Assembly (NCBI RefSeq): GCF_028583425.1
Contig: NC_072794.1
Span: forward strand, 30,253,232-30,317,231
Source of the DNA: Eublepharis macularius
Taxonomy: Eukaryota > Chordata > Lepidosauria > Squamata > Eublepharidae
Direction of reading: 5' to 3'
DNA: 64,000 nucleotides
The notes under the pieces are model-generated. The model did no database searches. It worked only from the letters and a program-made list of their open reading frames with translations, and was not told where the DNA came from. Made by a program: the position numbers and the translations under genes. Shown here one piece after another: positions 55,249 through 64,000 of this stretch (positions are counted from its first letter, which is position 1; each line of letters opens with the position of its first letter).

Positions 55249-55474
55249 ATGGTTGTTGTGGATTTTCCAGGCTGTATAGCTGTGGTCTTGGCATTGTAGT
55301 TCCTGACGTTTCACCAGCAGCTGTGACTGGCATCTTCAGAGGTGCTACACCTCTGAAGATCCCAGTCACAGCTGCTGGCGAAACGTCAAGAACTACAATG
55401 CCAAGACCACGGCTATACAGCCCGGAAAATCTACCACAAACATCGTTCTCTGGCCGTGAAAGCCTTCGACAATA
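55249..55474. mobile_element. Palindromic Penelope-like terminal-repeat insertion, family A
   Basis: 226 bp flanked by the exact 11-bp duplication CATCTCATATA (55238-55248 and 55475-55485). The two arms of the 28552-29880 terminal repeat stand head to head around 55345. Hammerhead cores lie on both strands: + 55353-55387, - 55305-55339. No protein part. Confidence 0.85.
55305..55387. ncRNA. Back-to-back hammerhead cores of the 55249-55474 palindrome
   Basis: + strand: CTGAAGA 55353-55359, hairpin, GAAAC and GTC to 55387. - strand: the same order from 55339 down to 55305. Stem II has wobble pairs or one mismatch, so these cores are weaker than at 29787-29821. Confidence 0.5.
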
Positions 55475-55599
55475 CATCTCATATAAGGTTGTCTTCTTTT
55501 CCTATTGTCTTTAACTTCTCCTAGTATGATTGTCTTTTCCAGTGAGTCTCAGTGCAGGAATGAGGGGAGAGTTAAATGATCTGTCCACAGAGACTAATG

Positions 55600-56680
55600 G
55601 ATCTGACTGGTTTACAAAAAGCCCTAGGGGATTTTAAGATGACAATTGACTGCTCTGTTGAGGCCCACCGTGGGAGCCTGTAATAAGAAAATCTTGGAGG
55701 CTATCCACATGGTTGCCCCCCACTGACCTCTCCCACTTTCAAGGTGGGATCTGGCACTGAAGCTAGGCAACGTGAACAGGACTGTGTGAAATCAAGAATA
55801 GTGTTGGTGGAAAAACTGGATTGAAGCTTACAGTGAGCTATAGAGCTAATACTTCCTGTTTGAGATTAGTCATCAGTGTGCGATTTATCTAATGGGGTTT
55901 TACATGCCTCAGTATCAGCCCATGCTATTCAATCTCTTTAGGAGCAATCATTCGGGGGTTTGGAATAGGCTGTAATCAATATGCTGGTGACAGCCAGCTC
56001 TATATTTCAGTGTTTGACTGCTGGGGTTAAATAGCTACATGTAAACATGTTGAAACTGAATTCTGACAAGATGGAGGTAATGTTGATTGAGAAGATGGAG
56101 GACTTGAAGGACCTCTTTTGATGGGGTTCAGCCAACACTCACTGGCACAGTTAAGAAACTCGGAGTTATACTGGATCCAACATTATTGTTTGAGAAGCAA
56201 GTTAATGCAGCTGGGGAAAATTCATTTTCCAGCTTCATTTAGCCCAAGAAATGCCCCCCCCCCACATACCTTGATCTGGCCACGTGGATTCATGCTATGG
56301 CTATCTCAAGGCTAGACTATTTTAATGATCCCACTTGGATCTGCCCCTAAAGTCAACTCAAAACACCAGTAGGAAAAAAATGGCACAGCCTAGTTAATAT
56401 TGGAAGTATGCATGTTACACTCATTCTACAGTCACTCTATTGGTTACCAATCAGTTACCAGGTTCAGTTCAAGGTACTGGTTATCACCTACAAACCCTTG
56501 ATGGCCTTGGGAGAGGATTGCAGGATTGCCTTTTCCACGATGATCTTTTGAGCAAATCCTTCTGAAGGTGCCACCCTGCAAATGGGCAAGTTCAGCAACT
56601 GTGTTCTCCGTGGTGGTTCCCATCTTTTGGAATGGCCTGCTCCCATACTTCTATGATTTATCAAAATGGGCATTTTGAAA
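55600..56680 (+). mobile_element. L2-like LINE, left part
   Basis: Translations in pieces resemble L2 reverse transcriptase and tail: NQYAGDSQLYIS (a decayed ADDTQLY), LKLNSDKMEVMLI, then SLYWLPISYQVQFKVLVITY and VVPIFWNGLL. The 3' end resumes at 58255 after an inserted block. Old, with many breaks. Confidence 0.7.
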
Positions 56681-56681
56681 A

Positions 56682-57518
56682 TATGGTTTCCAGGCGCCCA
56701 CCAGTGGTAGGCAAACTCCCGGGGGGGGGGGCGGCCTTCTTGCCCCCTGACCTGCCAGTGATCGGTGGGAGGTGGCAAGACCCCTCAGAGGTTGCCTGCC
56801 ACTGGTAGGCACCCTGGGAACGCACGCAGTGTGCGCACTTCCAGGGGGTGTAATGACATCACTTCCAGGGTTGATATTGTGCCGGCCATGTGAACGCTCC
56901 TGCACTTCATTTGAGGCTGATTTTGGCCCCAAATGGGCTGAACTGGCCCCATGCAGAGCACAGGAGCACTTGCGCATCCAGCACAGTTATGTGATCCCCA
57001 GAAGTGACTTACCCCCCTCTGCGGAGCATGCACATGCAAAGCGCACATGAGAGGGACAATATGCTTCTGGCATGGGGTAAGTGCCAGGATCCCTCACTTC
57101 CCACTGGGAGGGTAGAGGGACCTGGCAACCCTGTGTATGGTTCCCAGGTGCCTGTTAATGATGGGCAAACTCCCAGGGATTTGCCCCGTTGTCTGCTGAT
57201 TGCCCAGCCACCAGCAGGCACCTCAGGTGCGCATGCTGTGCACGCTCCCAACAGGCACAGTGACATCACTTCTAGAAGCGACGTCGTTGTGCTGGCCATA
57301 GGAGCATTCCTTCGTTTCGTTTGGGGCTGATTTGAAACCCAAATTGGCCCCATGCGGAACATGGGAGCGCTTGGGCAGCTGGCGTGGTGACATCACTTCC
57401 GGAAGTGACATCATCATATCATTCTTGAGGCACATGCAAAGAAGGACCTCGTGCCCAGCACAAGGTAAGTGCCAGGGACTCTACCCTCCCAGCAGGTAGA
57501 AGGACCTGGCAACCCTAA
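56682..57518. repeat. Two tandem copies of a GC-rich element
   Basis: Units starting TATGGTTTCCAGGCGCC (56682) and TATGGTTCCCAGGTGCC (57136), each ending in GGACCTGGCAACCCT. Shared inner words include GTGACATCACTTC and TTGGCCCCATGC. The CAACCCT end recalls the hAT family of 52581-52803. Copies are clearly diverged. Confidence 0.7.
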
Positions 57519-58254
57519 CCCTAGGGGATGAAGTGAACTGGAGTGTTTAGTCAGAATGCTGAGAAAAAAGTGTTCATTCTGGCTAAGTCAGGTAAACTGG
57601 AAGCTTGAAAGTGTGTCATTCTGGCTAATTCAAGTAAAGAGGTTGGAGCCTGTGTTTATCTCGGAGAGCTATTCTCTCTAGGTCAGGCAAGCTGTGTGGA
57701 AAGGCCTGAGTGAATCTGTGTCTGTGTGGATGACAAGAGAGTTTATTCTGTTAGTGAAGATCTGTGCGGAAAATAAGTCTTTGTGATTGAGTCTGTGAAT
57801 ATAGTGTTAAGACTATATAACAACTTTGAAACCACCAAGCTTATTAACCTATTCTGAAACCAATACACTTATCAATACTCTACAGCCATCACACATTCTT
57901 AAAAATAAATTCTACTTTTTTAAGGAAAAAAGAATCTATTTACCTCGCAGCTCCTCCCCCTCACACGCTGACTGTTCTGTCCTAAACTATCATCTATAAA
58001 AAAGCATTCTTATAATACCAATTAAACTGAAGAGATCTAAGACAAGAGCCTTTGGAGGCAGCGAAAATCTTTTGGGAAGAAGCTATAGGTCACACAAATG
58101 AAGAAGGGAAGATGTTAAGGTTTAAGAAACTCTGGGTAAAGTAGAGAACACCTGAAGCTCTGTGTGAGTGGAAATAAAAAGAGTACTGGTTGTGTGACCA
58201 GAGCCCTCCTGAGGTAAAAGTTTTAGGTAAGAGAAGGGAGGGCTGAATTAAAGA

Positions 58255-58590
58255 TCCAAGGCAGGTTCAAAACAACAGAAAAGCTTACAGTAGTCTATTG
58301 CCATGCTTATTGTATGTATTACTTTGCTTTTTTTACATTGTCTTCTATGTAACCCACTTTCTGCATTATAGTATGTCATGCTTTTGCGTGTTTGTATTTG
58401 CATTATTTTCCAGTTCTGTAATCCTAGTCATATTGCATTGTTTATTAAATGTCTGCTGGTGCTTATCCTAAACAATGCATCATTTATTGAATGTCTCATG
58501 ATATCTGATCAACTGTGTAAAAAATATTTTGTAATCCACCTTGAGTCTCTACAAGAAAGGAAGGCGATAAATGAATTAAACAAATAAAAT
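58255..58590 (+). mobile_element. L2-like LINE 3' end
   Basis: TGTAATCCACCTTGAGTCTC, AGAAAGGAAGGCGATAAAT and AACAAATAAA form the usual 3' terminus. With 55600-56680 it brackets a 1.6-kb insertion block. Confidence 0.65.
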
Positions 58591-58846
58591 ATGGAAGATG
58601 TCACACTTAACTTTTTGTTATTGTTGTTTTTGCCCCCTGAAGATCAGTCGGTCATTTTGATGCCAACTTGGGCGTATTCCTCCAGGGAGCTGGTAATTCT
58701 AGAAGCAGCAAAAGCCTGCTGCCTCTGTTATGGCGCTGGCTGTTGCATTGTGCTGCACAGCAGCCTATGCCTTTCAAGACATTTTTCAAGAAAGCGGCAT
58801 CTTTTCTTATTAGTTCCCCCCTCCTTTCTTTTTCATCCGATTACAG

Positions 58847-59225
58847 GAAGATGCATCTGTTGCTGTTACTGTTTGCCTGCACGTGGTCTGCTGTAGCTCC
58901 CCAGCACCGCTTAGTGGAGGATATCTGCACTGCCAAGCCACGAGATATCCCAGTAAACCCCATCTGCATCTACCGTAACCCAGAGAAGAAACCACAAGAA
59001 GGTGTGAGTGTAGGGCCTGAAGAGGAGAAAATCCCTGACTTTACCAACCCTCGTGTCTGGGAGCTGTCCAGGGCCAATTCCCGCTTTGCTGCTCTCTTTT
59101 ACAAGCACTTAGCTGACTCAAAGAACGACAATGAGAACATCTTTATGTCCCCTCTCAGCATCTCCACAGCCTTTGCCATGACCAAGCTTGGGGCCTGCGG
59201 CAGCACCCTTGAACAACTCATGAAG
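58847..59225 (+). CDS. SERPINC1: SERPINC1 exon with signal peptide and heparin-binding N-terminus
   Basis: The acceptor is ttacag at 58841-58846. Exon phase (one base, then AAG ATG) equals that of human exon 2, so an upstream exon could supply about 13 residues, as in mammals; I could not find one. The ATG at 58851, with A at -3, is itself a good start: it gives [16 protein letters not shown], a plain signal peptide. The exon ends at ...LEQLMK, with gt at 59226. The intron (59226-62200) contains a PLE fragment at about 61322-61432 and a half-copy of a small palindromic element near 60715; 60890-61260 is repeat-like but unclassified. Confidence 0.93.
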
Positions 59226-62200
59226 GTAATGTAAGAGTAGGAGTAAGTCTAAACCTCCTTTATGCTTAAGTCTAAGCGACCAATTTTCAAGGCTTGTTCA
59301 TCTTCTCTGCTCTATGTGGAATTTGGTCTGTATGTATTAGTTCAGTTTCTTTGCTTAGAACTATTGATCATGGCAAAAGCACCGTATTACAGCTTATGTG
59401 TAAACTTCCAGGCCTCTTTGCAACAGCTGATCTTGCAAACTAACATACCTCAGCAGTTTTATACAACAAATGATCTCCCAGGACAATACACAACATTTGA
59501 CTGTACAAATTTATCCCTTGTGTTTTGTGCTGCTACTTAAAATAGTCTCATCTTATTCGCTGTGTATGTATCTTCATCTGACATTAGAAAACAAATCTTG
59601 CAAAGATCACTCATGCTAGAAAGTGTGATGTAAAGCCCAGATAGGATTTTTCCCCCCTTGGGGTGTGTTAAATTCTGCTTTTGATTACAAGTCCCCTCTC
59701 AAAATACAAGGTTTTTTTTGTGGGTTTGGAACATTTTTCTGGCATATCTAGACAAAATTAGAACAACTAGCAAACCTAATTCTCCTTAGTACTCATATAG
59801 CTCTGCAAAATAAGCCATTCATGGCTCCTATACTAACTCATTGATATAGACAATTATAATGTTATCCTTGCACACCTAGATGCATTACTGTGTTTTTTGT
59901 GTTCAGAACAGCTAGCTAACAGTAATCTTAGATATGTCTTCTTGCATGATTAAACATAGAAAATAATACAATGTATTAATAATAATTTTACACTTATCGA
60001 GGAAAAAGTTGAACAAACTCAGTTGATGTTCTGTTTCACAGGTATCTGCTATGGAAAATATTACTTAGGAGCAGGGGAACAGGGCACGACTCTGTGGTAA
60101 TTGTATGATTCCCCTGCTACTGTCTTGACTAGTTATTCATTCATGCAATAAATAATACTGTGGCTTGCTAAAGCAGTCCAATGAAGCATTAGACTTGCAC
60201 TGTACTAGGTATGGTGGATCAGCATTATACCTTATACAGATGAATCAGGTTGGAATTCATTTCATACACACACAGCTGTTTATTTTGGAAGCCTTATGAG
60301 CTAGATTTTTGTTAACATTTTCTAGACTTGATGCTACAGAAGGAATCTGGCTGAAATTCTTTAGTTTATAACACATGATTGGAGAACCTATTGATTTTCT
60401 TCTTGGATATTTATTTCACTTGGAGGGGGTTTAAATGGGAAGCTATTGTGTCCTGTACAGATGCACCAGGCAGAAATTCATTAGGTGTGTTTGTTTGGGA
60501 AAGCTGCACCTGCTGAATTTGAACCTGGACACGCTCCCAGAGACAAATACCTAGTTGAGAGATAAAAGCAAAGTGTAGGTGTAGGGAGTCTAATTTTTAG
60601 GTGTAAATCTTCACAAATTATAATCAATGTGCTAAATTTACAATTTCCATGCCTTAACTCTTCTCTTAAACAAAAGTTATTTTGATCCTAGAATGTACTC
60701 AGCTGATTTTCTAGCAGTGCAATCCTAAGTACCATTATATCTTTTTAAGTGCATTAAAGTCAATTGGCTTGTGTGGGTGTGTAAGAGATTTCCCTCCTTC
60801 ACAACACAATTTCCCACCTACCCCACTCCACCAGGGTTCCCAGCGGGAAGTTAAATGAGAAAATTGTTTGAGGTGTAAGATCTGGGCCAGAGTACACACC
60901 ACTTAAGACTGGATTGATAACTGAGGTAAACTGACAGATGTGAGATGGTTTGCTTTTAAAAGTAAACAAGAACAAAGTTTATTTCAGCAAAACACATAAC
61001 TGAGGTAAAACACTAACAATGAACCAGGAGTTATGGGATGTTAGGTTTTACACAGCACGTGCCTCAGGAAAACACTCTCTTGGGCAGGTTTATAACATAC
61101 TAGCACAGTGCTCTAAGGTATGATTGAACAGAGATCATATTGAGGGGTCCCCAGTTGGAGTCCGCTGAACCACCCCTGTTGCCCTGATCCCAAAATGGAG
61201 ATCCATGAGAGCAACTGAAGCCAACCTCTTTTCCTCCTTTAGCTTCCTCACTCTGTCTGAGCAGGATAAAATGATTAAAAGGTTTTGCAGGAAAATCTGG
61301 AGAAATGAAGGCAGAAACCTAGTTAGATCCAGAGGAGTTAGCCGTGTTAGTCTGTAGTAGCAAAATCAAAAAGAGTCCAGTAGCACCTTTAAGACTAACC
61401 AATTTTATTGTAGCATAAGCTTTCGAGAATCCTGTTGAAGTTTTTTCTACTCCGCTCCAGTCAATGGGGCATCTCCAACTCATGAAGGAGTACCAATGTG
61501 GGATTCTGCCCTCCCCCCCACCAAAGAACTCAAGATTACAATCCAGAAGGGGAACGGTTGCATTATAGTAGATTCTAGCACTGCTACAGAGACCCCTCAG
61601 CAATGACTGGAGAATTCTATTAAGCTGGTTACCTGGAATATTGCAGGGTGTGAGGCTCAAACACAAATTCCAGGAGTTGTACTCTTTTTATGTGAGCAGT
61701 CTATTATTCTGCTCCAGGAAACATGGTACCTGGACGTTGCTTCCTTACAGGATATTCCTTGCACTACTTGAAAGCACAAAAGGAGATGAGGCCGGGGCAC
61801 CCTACAGTTGGCCTTGTCTACTTGGCTTCAAACGGATTGCCCCTAGGAGACATTCAGGTTTATGAACTTCCACTTCTGGCACTTGCAGTGTACGATGAGC
61901 TCTCCGAACTAGCTCATGTTGTAGTGTCAATTTATCTTCCTCCTTTTTTTCAAGCAATGATAGGCTGGATAATTGTTGGATTAGTCTGGGGAATTTTAAT
62001 TTTTTTTTTTAAGTTGATCACTTCCCGGGGAACCTTTTTCTGTTTGCCAATGCTGTCCTCTGCTAAACTAGCTTTCCTGCACATCTGGGCCTAATTCCCA
62101 ATTACAAAACTAGCTTGGGTCTTCCCACACCCCAAAGTGTTCAGGATGTTGACTTATCCATTTTTATCTGTTTCCGTTGCTCATGCTTTTGTTTCTCTAG

Positions 62201-63888
62201 GTTTTCCAATTTGACACTATTTCAGAGAAGACATCAGATCAAGTCCATTTCTTTTTTGCCAAACTGAACTGTCGGCTGTACAAGAAAGCCAACAAATCCT
62301 CAGAGTTGGTGTCAGCCAACCGCCTGTTTGGAGAGAAGTCCCTGGTCTTCAACGAGACCTACCAGAATATCAGTGAGGTGGTTTATGGAGCCAAACTGTG
62401 GCCTTTGAACTTCAAAGTAAGTTACAGATGTACTGAGGGGAGGGACTTATCTGCTGCTTTTTCAGCTATGTATTTCTATGTGTACACTCCATCTTCTTCT
62501 GAAAGTTCTCTTGTCCCTTGTTTGTTAGACCATCTCCCCGTTTTCCAATCCTGCATTTCTATGGTTCTAGATTTGGCTGTAATAGCAATCCAGCTCTAGA
62601 GCAGCCAGTTTCTCAAAAATTCTGGTGCCTGAGTGCATGTGTGCAACTTACATTCTGTCCGTGCATCATCACCCTGCTGATTTGGGGAAAGAGTTGGCCT
62701 GTGTTGTGTTCTGGTTGGCATTTCTTGCAGCTGGGAAACCGAACCCCTAATGCCAGCTAATGTGATACATCTCTTTATATAGCAGCACAAGCTGCATGTA
62801 TTCACAGGCACACTGCCAACTATGCCAACTACACTACAAATGCAGCCACATAACACTTTAGTAAGAGTGTATGTTAGGATTTCTGCGTTCTCATTCTCCA
62901 AATCCACACCACTGCGTATGCATATTACACTAATTGTTGATTATGCAGATCAAGCACATTGCATCCTTATCAGTTCCCTCGTGTCTGCTCTTGGCAACTA
63001 CTACAAAAAAGCTGGGGAAGGGTCAGAAGACATGTCTTTTTACCTCCAGGGATCGCTCAAACTTTTTTTTAGACCACATCAAAGGCGGCTGGGGAGAGGT
63101 GTATCAAGTCTGTCAGTCAGAAATGTGATTCCCCTCACGGCTTATTGTTCAATAAACAATGGGGCAGAAGTTTGCTCACACATTCTGCCCCTTATCTCTG
63201 GTTCTACAAGCTGCAAGTCCTTACTATTTCTTTGTAAAGGAAATCTAGGGTTAGCTAATGGCTCAAATGGGTAGTGAATGGCATGCCTAGCATCTAGATA
63301 GAATTCCGATGACTGGATCATATGAATTAATTAATCCTGCTGGATATTTCTTGGCTTTACACCCTCCATTTCTGGAAACTGGTTAAGATTCTGATCGGGC
63401 CTGCATGATTTTGCTGGTTGGCAACTATGGTGAGTTCACACCACTCTTCCACACATGGCTAGCCCCTACTTTCTCCATCTAAGCTGTTCTTGCCTTTGGC
63501 TTATTTCCCTCACATTAGAGCCAAAGATAAGCCTACAAAAGTTACCGAGAAATTTCAGTGGCCTCACATAGGAGGGAATTGCGCTCTTAGATTAAGAGGC
63601 AGAAAAAATTAGTTCAATCTCCAAACACCATATCAGATCCCACAGGGCTTGACGTTTTACCATTTTGGGGGACATCCCTCCATCCTTTTGCGTTTTGCTC
63701 TTTCACTGAGCCATGTGAAAATTACCCTTTCTTCATGTTGCTGTCTTCAGGAGAAGCCAGAACTGTCCAGGAGTCTCATTAATGAGTGGATTGCAAATAA
63801 AACAGAGAGGCGCATCACAGACGTGATCCCAGAAGGAGCCATTAACGATCAGACTGTTCTGGTGCTGGTCAATACCATTTACTTTAAG
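58851..63888 (+). CDS. SERPINC1: Antithrombin, 5' part (runs off the right edge)
   Basis: Antithrombin is a liver-secreted serpin that inhibits thrombin and factor Xa and is activated by heparin. Exons seen: 58847-59225, 62201-62416 (216 nt) and 63751-63888 (138 nt); the last two match the known sizes of the human exons. In human mature numbering, Cys8, Lys11, Arg13, Cys21, Arg24, Arg47, Lys114, Lys125, Cys128 and Arg129 are kept. The Asn135, Asn155 and Asn192 glycosylation sites are present. Asn96 is replaced by Gly and Arg46 by Pro, and about three residues are added after Lys29. The shutter, reactive loop and C-terminal exons lie beyond 64000. RC3H1 upstream on the same strand matches the mammalian order. 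Confidence 0.95.
61322..61432. mobile_element. Penelope-like terminal repeat fragment, family B
   Basis: AGATCCAGAGGAGTTAGCCG through AGCATAAGCTTTCGAGAATC equals the left arm of 416-626 with few changes. It stops just before the hammerhead core. Confidence 0.75.
62201..62416 (+). CDS. SERPINC1: SERPINC1 exon with helix D heparin site
   Basis: [20 protein letters not shown], then [14 protein letters not shown] to PLNFK, 72 codons, phase 0. It holds Lys114, Lys125, Cys128, Arg129 and Lys133, with Lys instead of Arg at 132, and the NKS and NET glycosylation sites. The following intron (62417-63750) shows no repeat I can name. Confidence 0.95.
63751..63888 (+). CDS. SERPINC1: SERPINC1 exon, residues leading to strand 3A
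   Basis: [20 protein letters not shown] through [14 protein letters not shown], 46 codons, phase 0, with gt at 63889. It keeps the Asn192 NKT site and the serpin TDVIP...INTIYFK signature region. 63889-64000 is the start of the next intron. Confidence 0.94.
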
Positions 63889-64000
63889 GTATGGAGAAGA
63901 GACCATAAGGAATGTGCAACTGATGAAAGGTAGGTAAGTATGGACTGAGAAGGGAGGGAAGATGTCAAAGAGGAAGAGAAACTTTCTCTTTTTAAGCAAG

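Larger units (their letters stand above)
55085..55560. mobile_element. Old interspersed repeat hosting a PLE insertion
   Basis: GTGCTGTCAAGTCTCTTCTG, GGCAACTCTATGAATTAAT and TTCCTTTATTGAGTCAATCC on the left, resuming as AGGTTGTCTTCTTTTCC and GTCTTTTCCAGTGAGTC on the right, form one amniote repeat split by 55249-55474. I recognise the family but cannot name it with certainty. Confidence 0.6.
45632..58846. other. Intergenic region between RC3H1 and SERPINC1
   Basis: No host exon recognised, although SERPINC1's promoter and a possible first exon should lie at the right end. Named repeats are listed separately. 45632-47380, 49080-50460, 51340-52570 and 52815-54130 show no repeat I can name. 54140-54560 and 57540-58250 look repeat-derived (reversed poly(A)-like and LTR-like composition) but are unclassified. 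Confidence 0.6.

Noticed and set aside
58111-58134. ATG...TGG followed by gtaaag as SERPINC1 exon 1
   Set aside because: Again phase 0, where two extra bases are needed; no similarity to the known first exon.
57540-58250. LTR-like stretch upstream of SERPINC1
   Set aside because: Composition and a poly(A)-like signal recall an LTR fossil, but no paired repeat, ends or coding parts are visible, so I do not call an element.
58660-58692. ATG...CTG followed by gtaatt as SERPINC1 exon 1
   Set aside because: Phase 0 end does not fit the exon that starts at 58847, and the peptide does not resemble the antithrombin N-terminus.
60890-61260. Possible reversed LTR-like fossil in the SERPINC1 intron
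   Set aside because: Only general resemblance; no ends or duplication found.
1-64000. Prokaryotic-type features (operons, CRISPR arrays, Shine-Dalgarno sites, attachment sites)
   Set aside because: The window is plainly vertebrate; the short repeats seen are microsatellites or transposons.

Overview
The window is vertebrate nuclear DNA, most likely from a squamate reptile (a lizard; a gecko is possible but unproven). The evidence is spliced genes with GT-AG introns and a repeat set typical of squamates: a 5S-rRNA-derived SINE, tRNA-derived Sauria-type SINEs, CR1, L2-like and L1-like LINEs, Penelope-like elements (PLEs) and many short hAT-type elements with 8-bp target duplications.

Two genes lie head to tail on the + strand, in the same order as RC3H1-SERPINC1 on human chromosome 1q. 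RC3H1 (Roquin-1, an RNA-binding RING protein that destroys CDE-bearing mRNAs) has its whole coding region here: 19 coding exons from 6489 to 38233. I joined them by reading frame, splice sites and similarity to the known protein. They give 1135 codons plus a stop, against about 1133 residues in human. A long 3' UTR follows, probably to about 45.6 kb. SERPINC1 (antithrombin) starts near 58.85 kb and runs off the right edge; three coding exons are present (58847-59225, 62201-62416, 63751-63888).

Layout: 1-6356 is sequence upstream of the first coding exon, probably the 5' intron of RC3H1, full of repeats. 6357-38233 is the RC3H1 coding region; its introns hold hAT elements, SINEs, an L1 inserted inside a foldback element, and a 1.3-kb palindromic PLE with an open GIY-YIG endonuclease frame. 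38234 to about 45630 is the 3' UTR, in which I recognise no interspersed repeat. 45.6-58.8 kb is intergenic and packed with nested repeats (Sauria SINE, CR1, hAT-like elements, PLE palindrome, split L2). 58.8-64 kb is the 5' part of SERPINC1.

Main points of interest: (1) two UUCYRYGAA stem-loops with UGU triloops in the 3' UTR of Roquin's own gene, matching the element Roquin binds, which suggests autoregulation; (2) three separate PLE insertions, from two sequence families, each an inverted palindrome flanked by an 11-14 bp target duplication and each with hammerhead-ribozyme cores on both strands; (3) an antithrombin that keeps most heparin-site residues but lacks the Asn96 glycosylation site and has Pro in place of Arg46.
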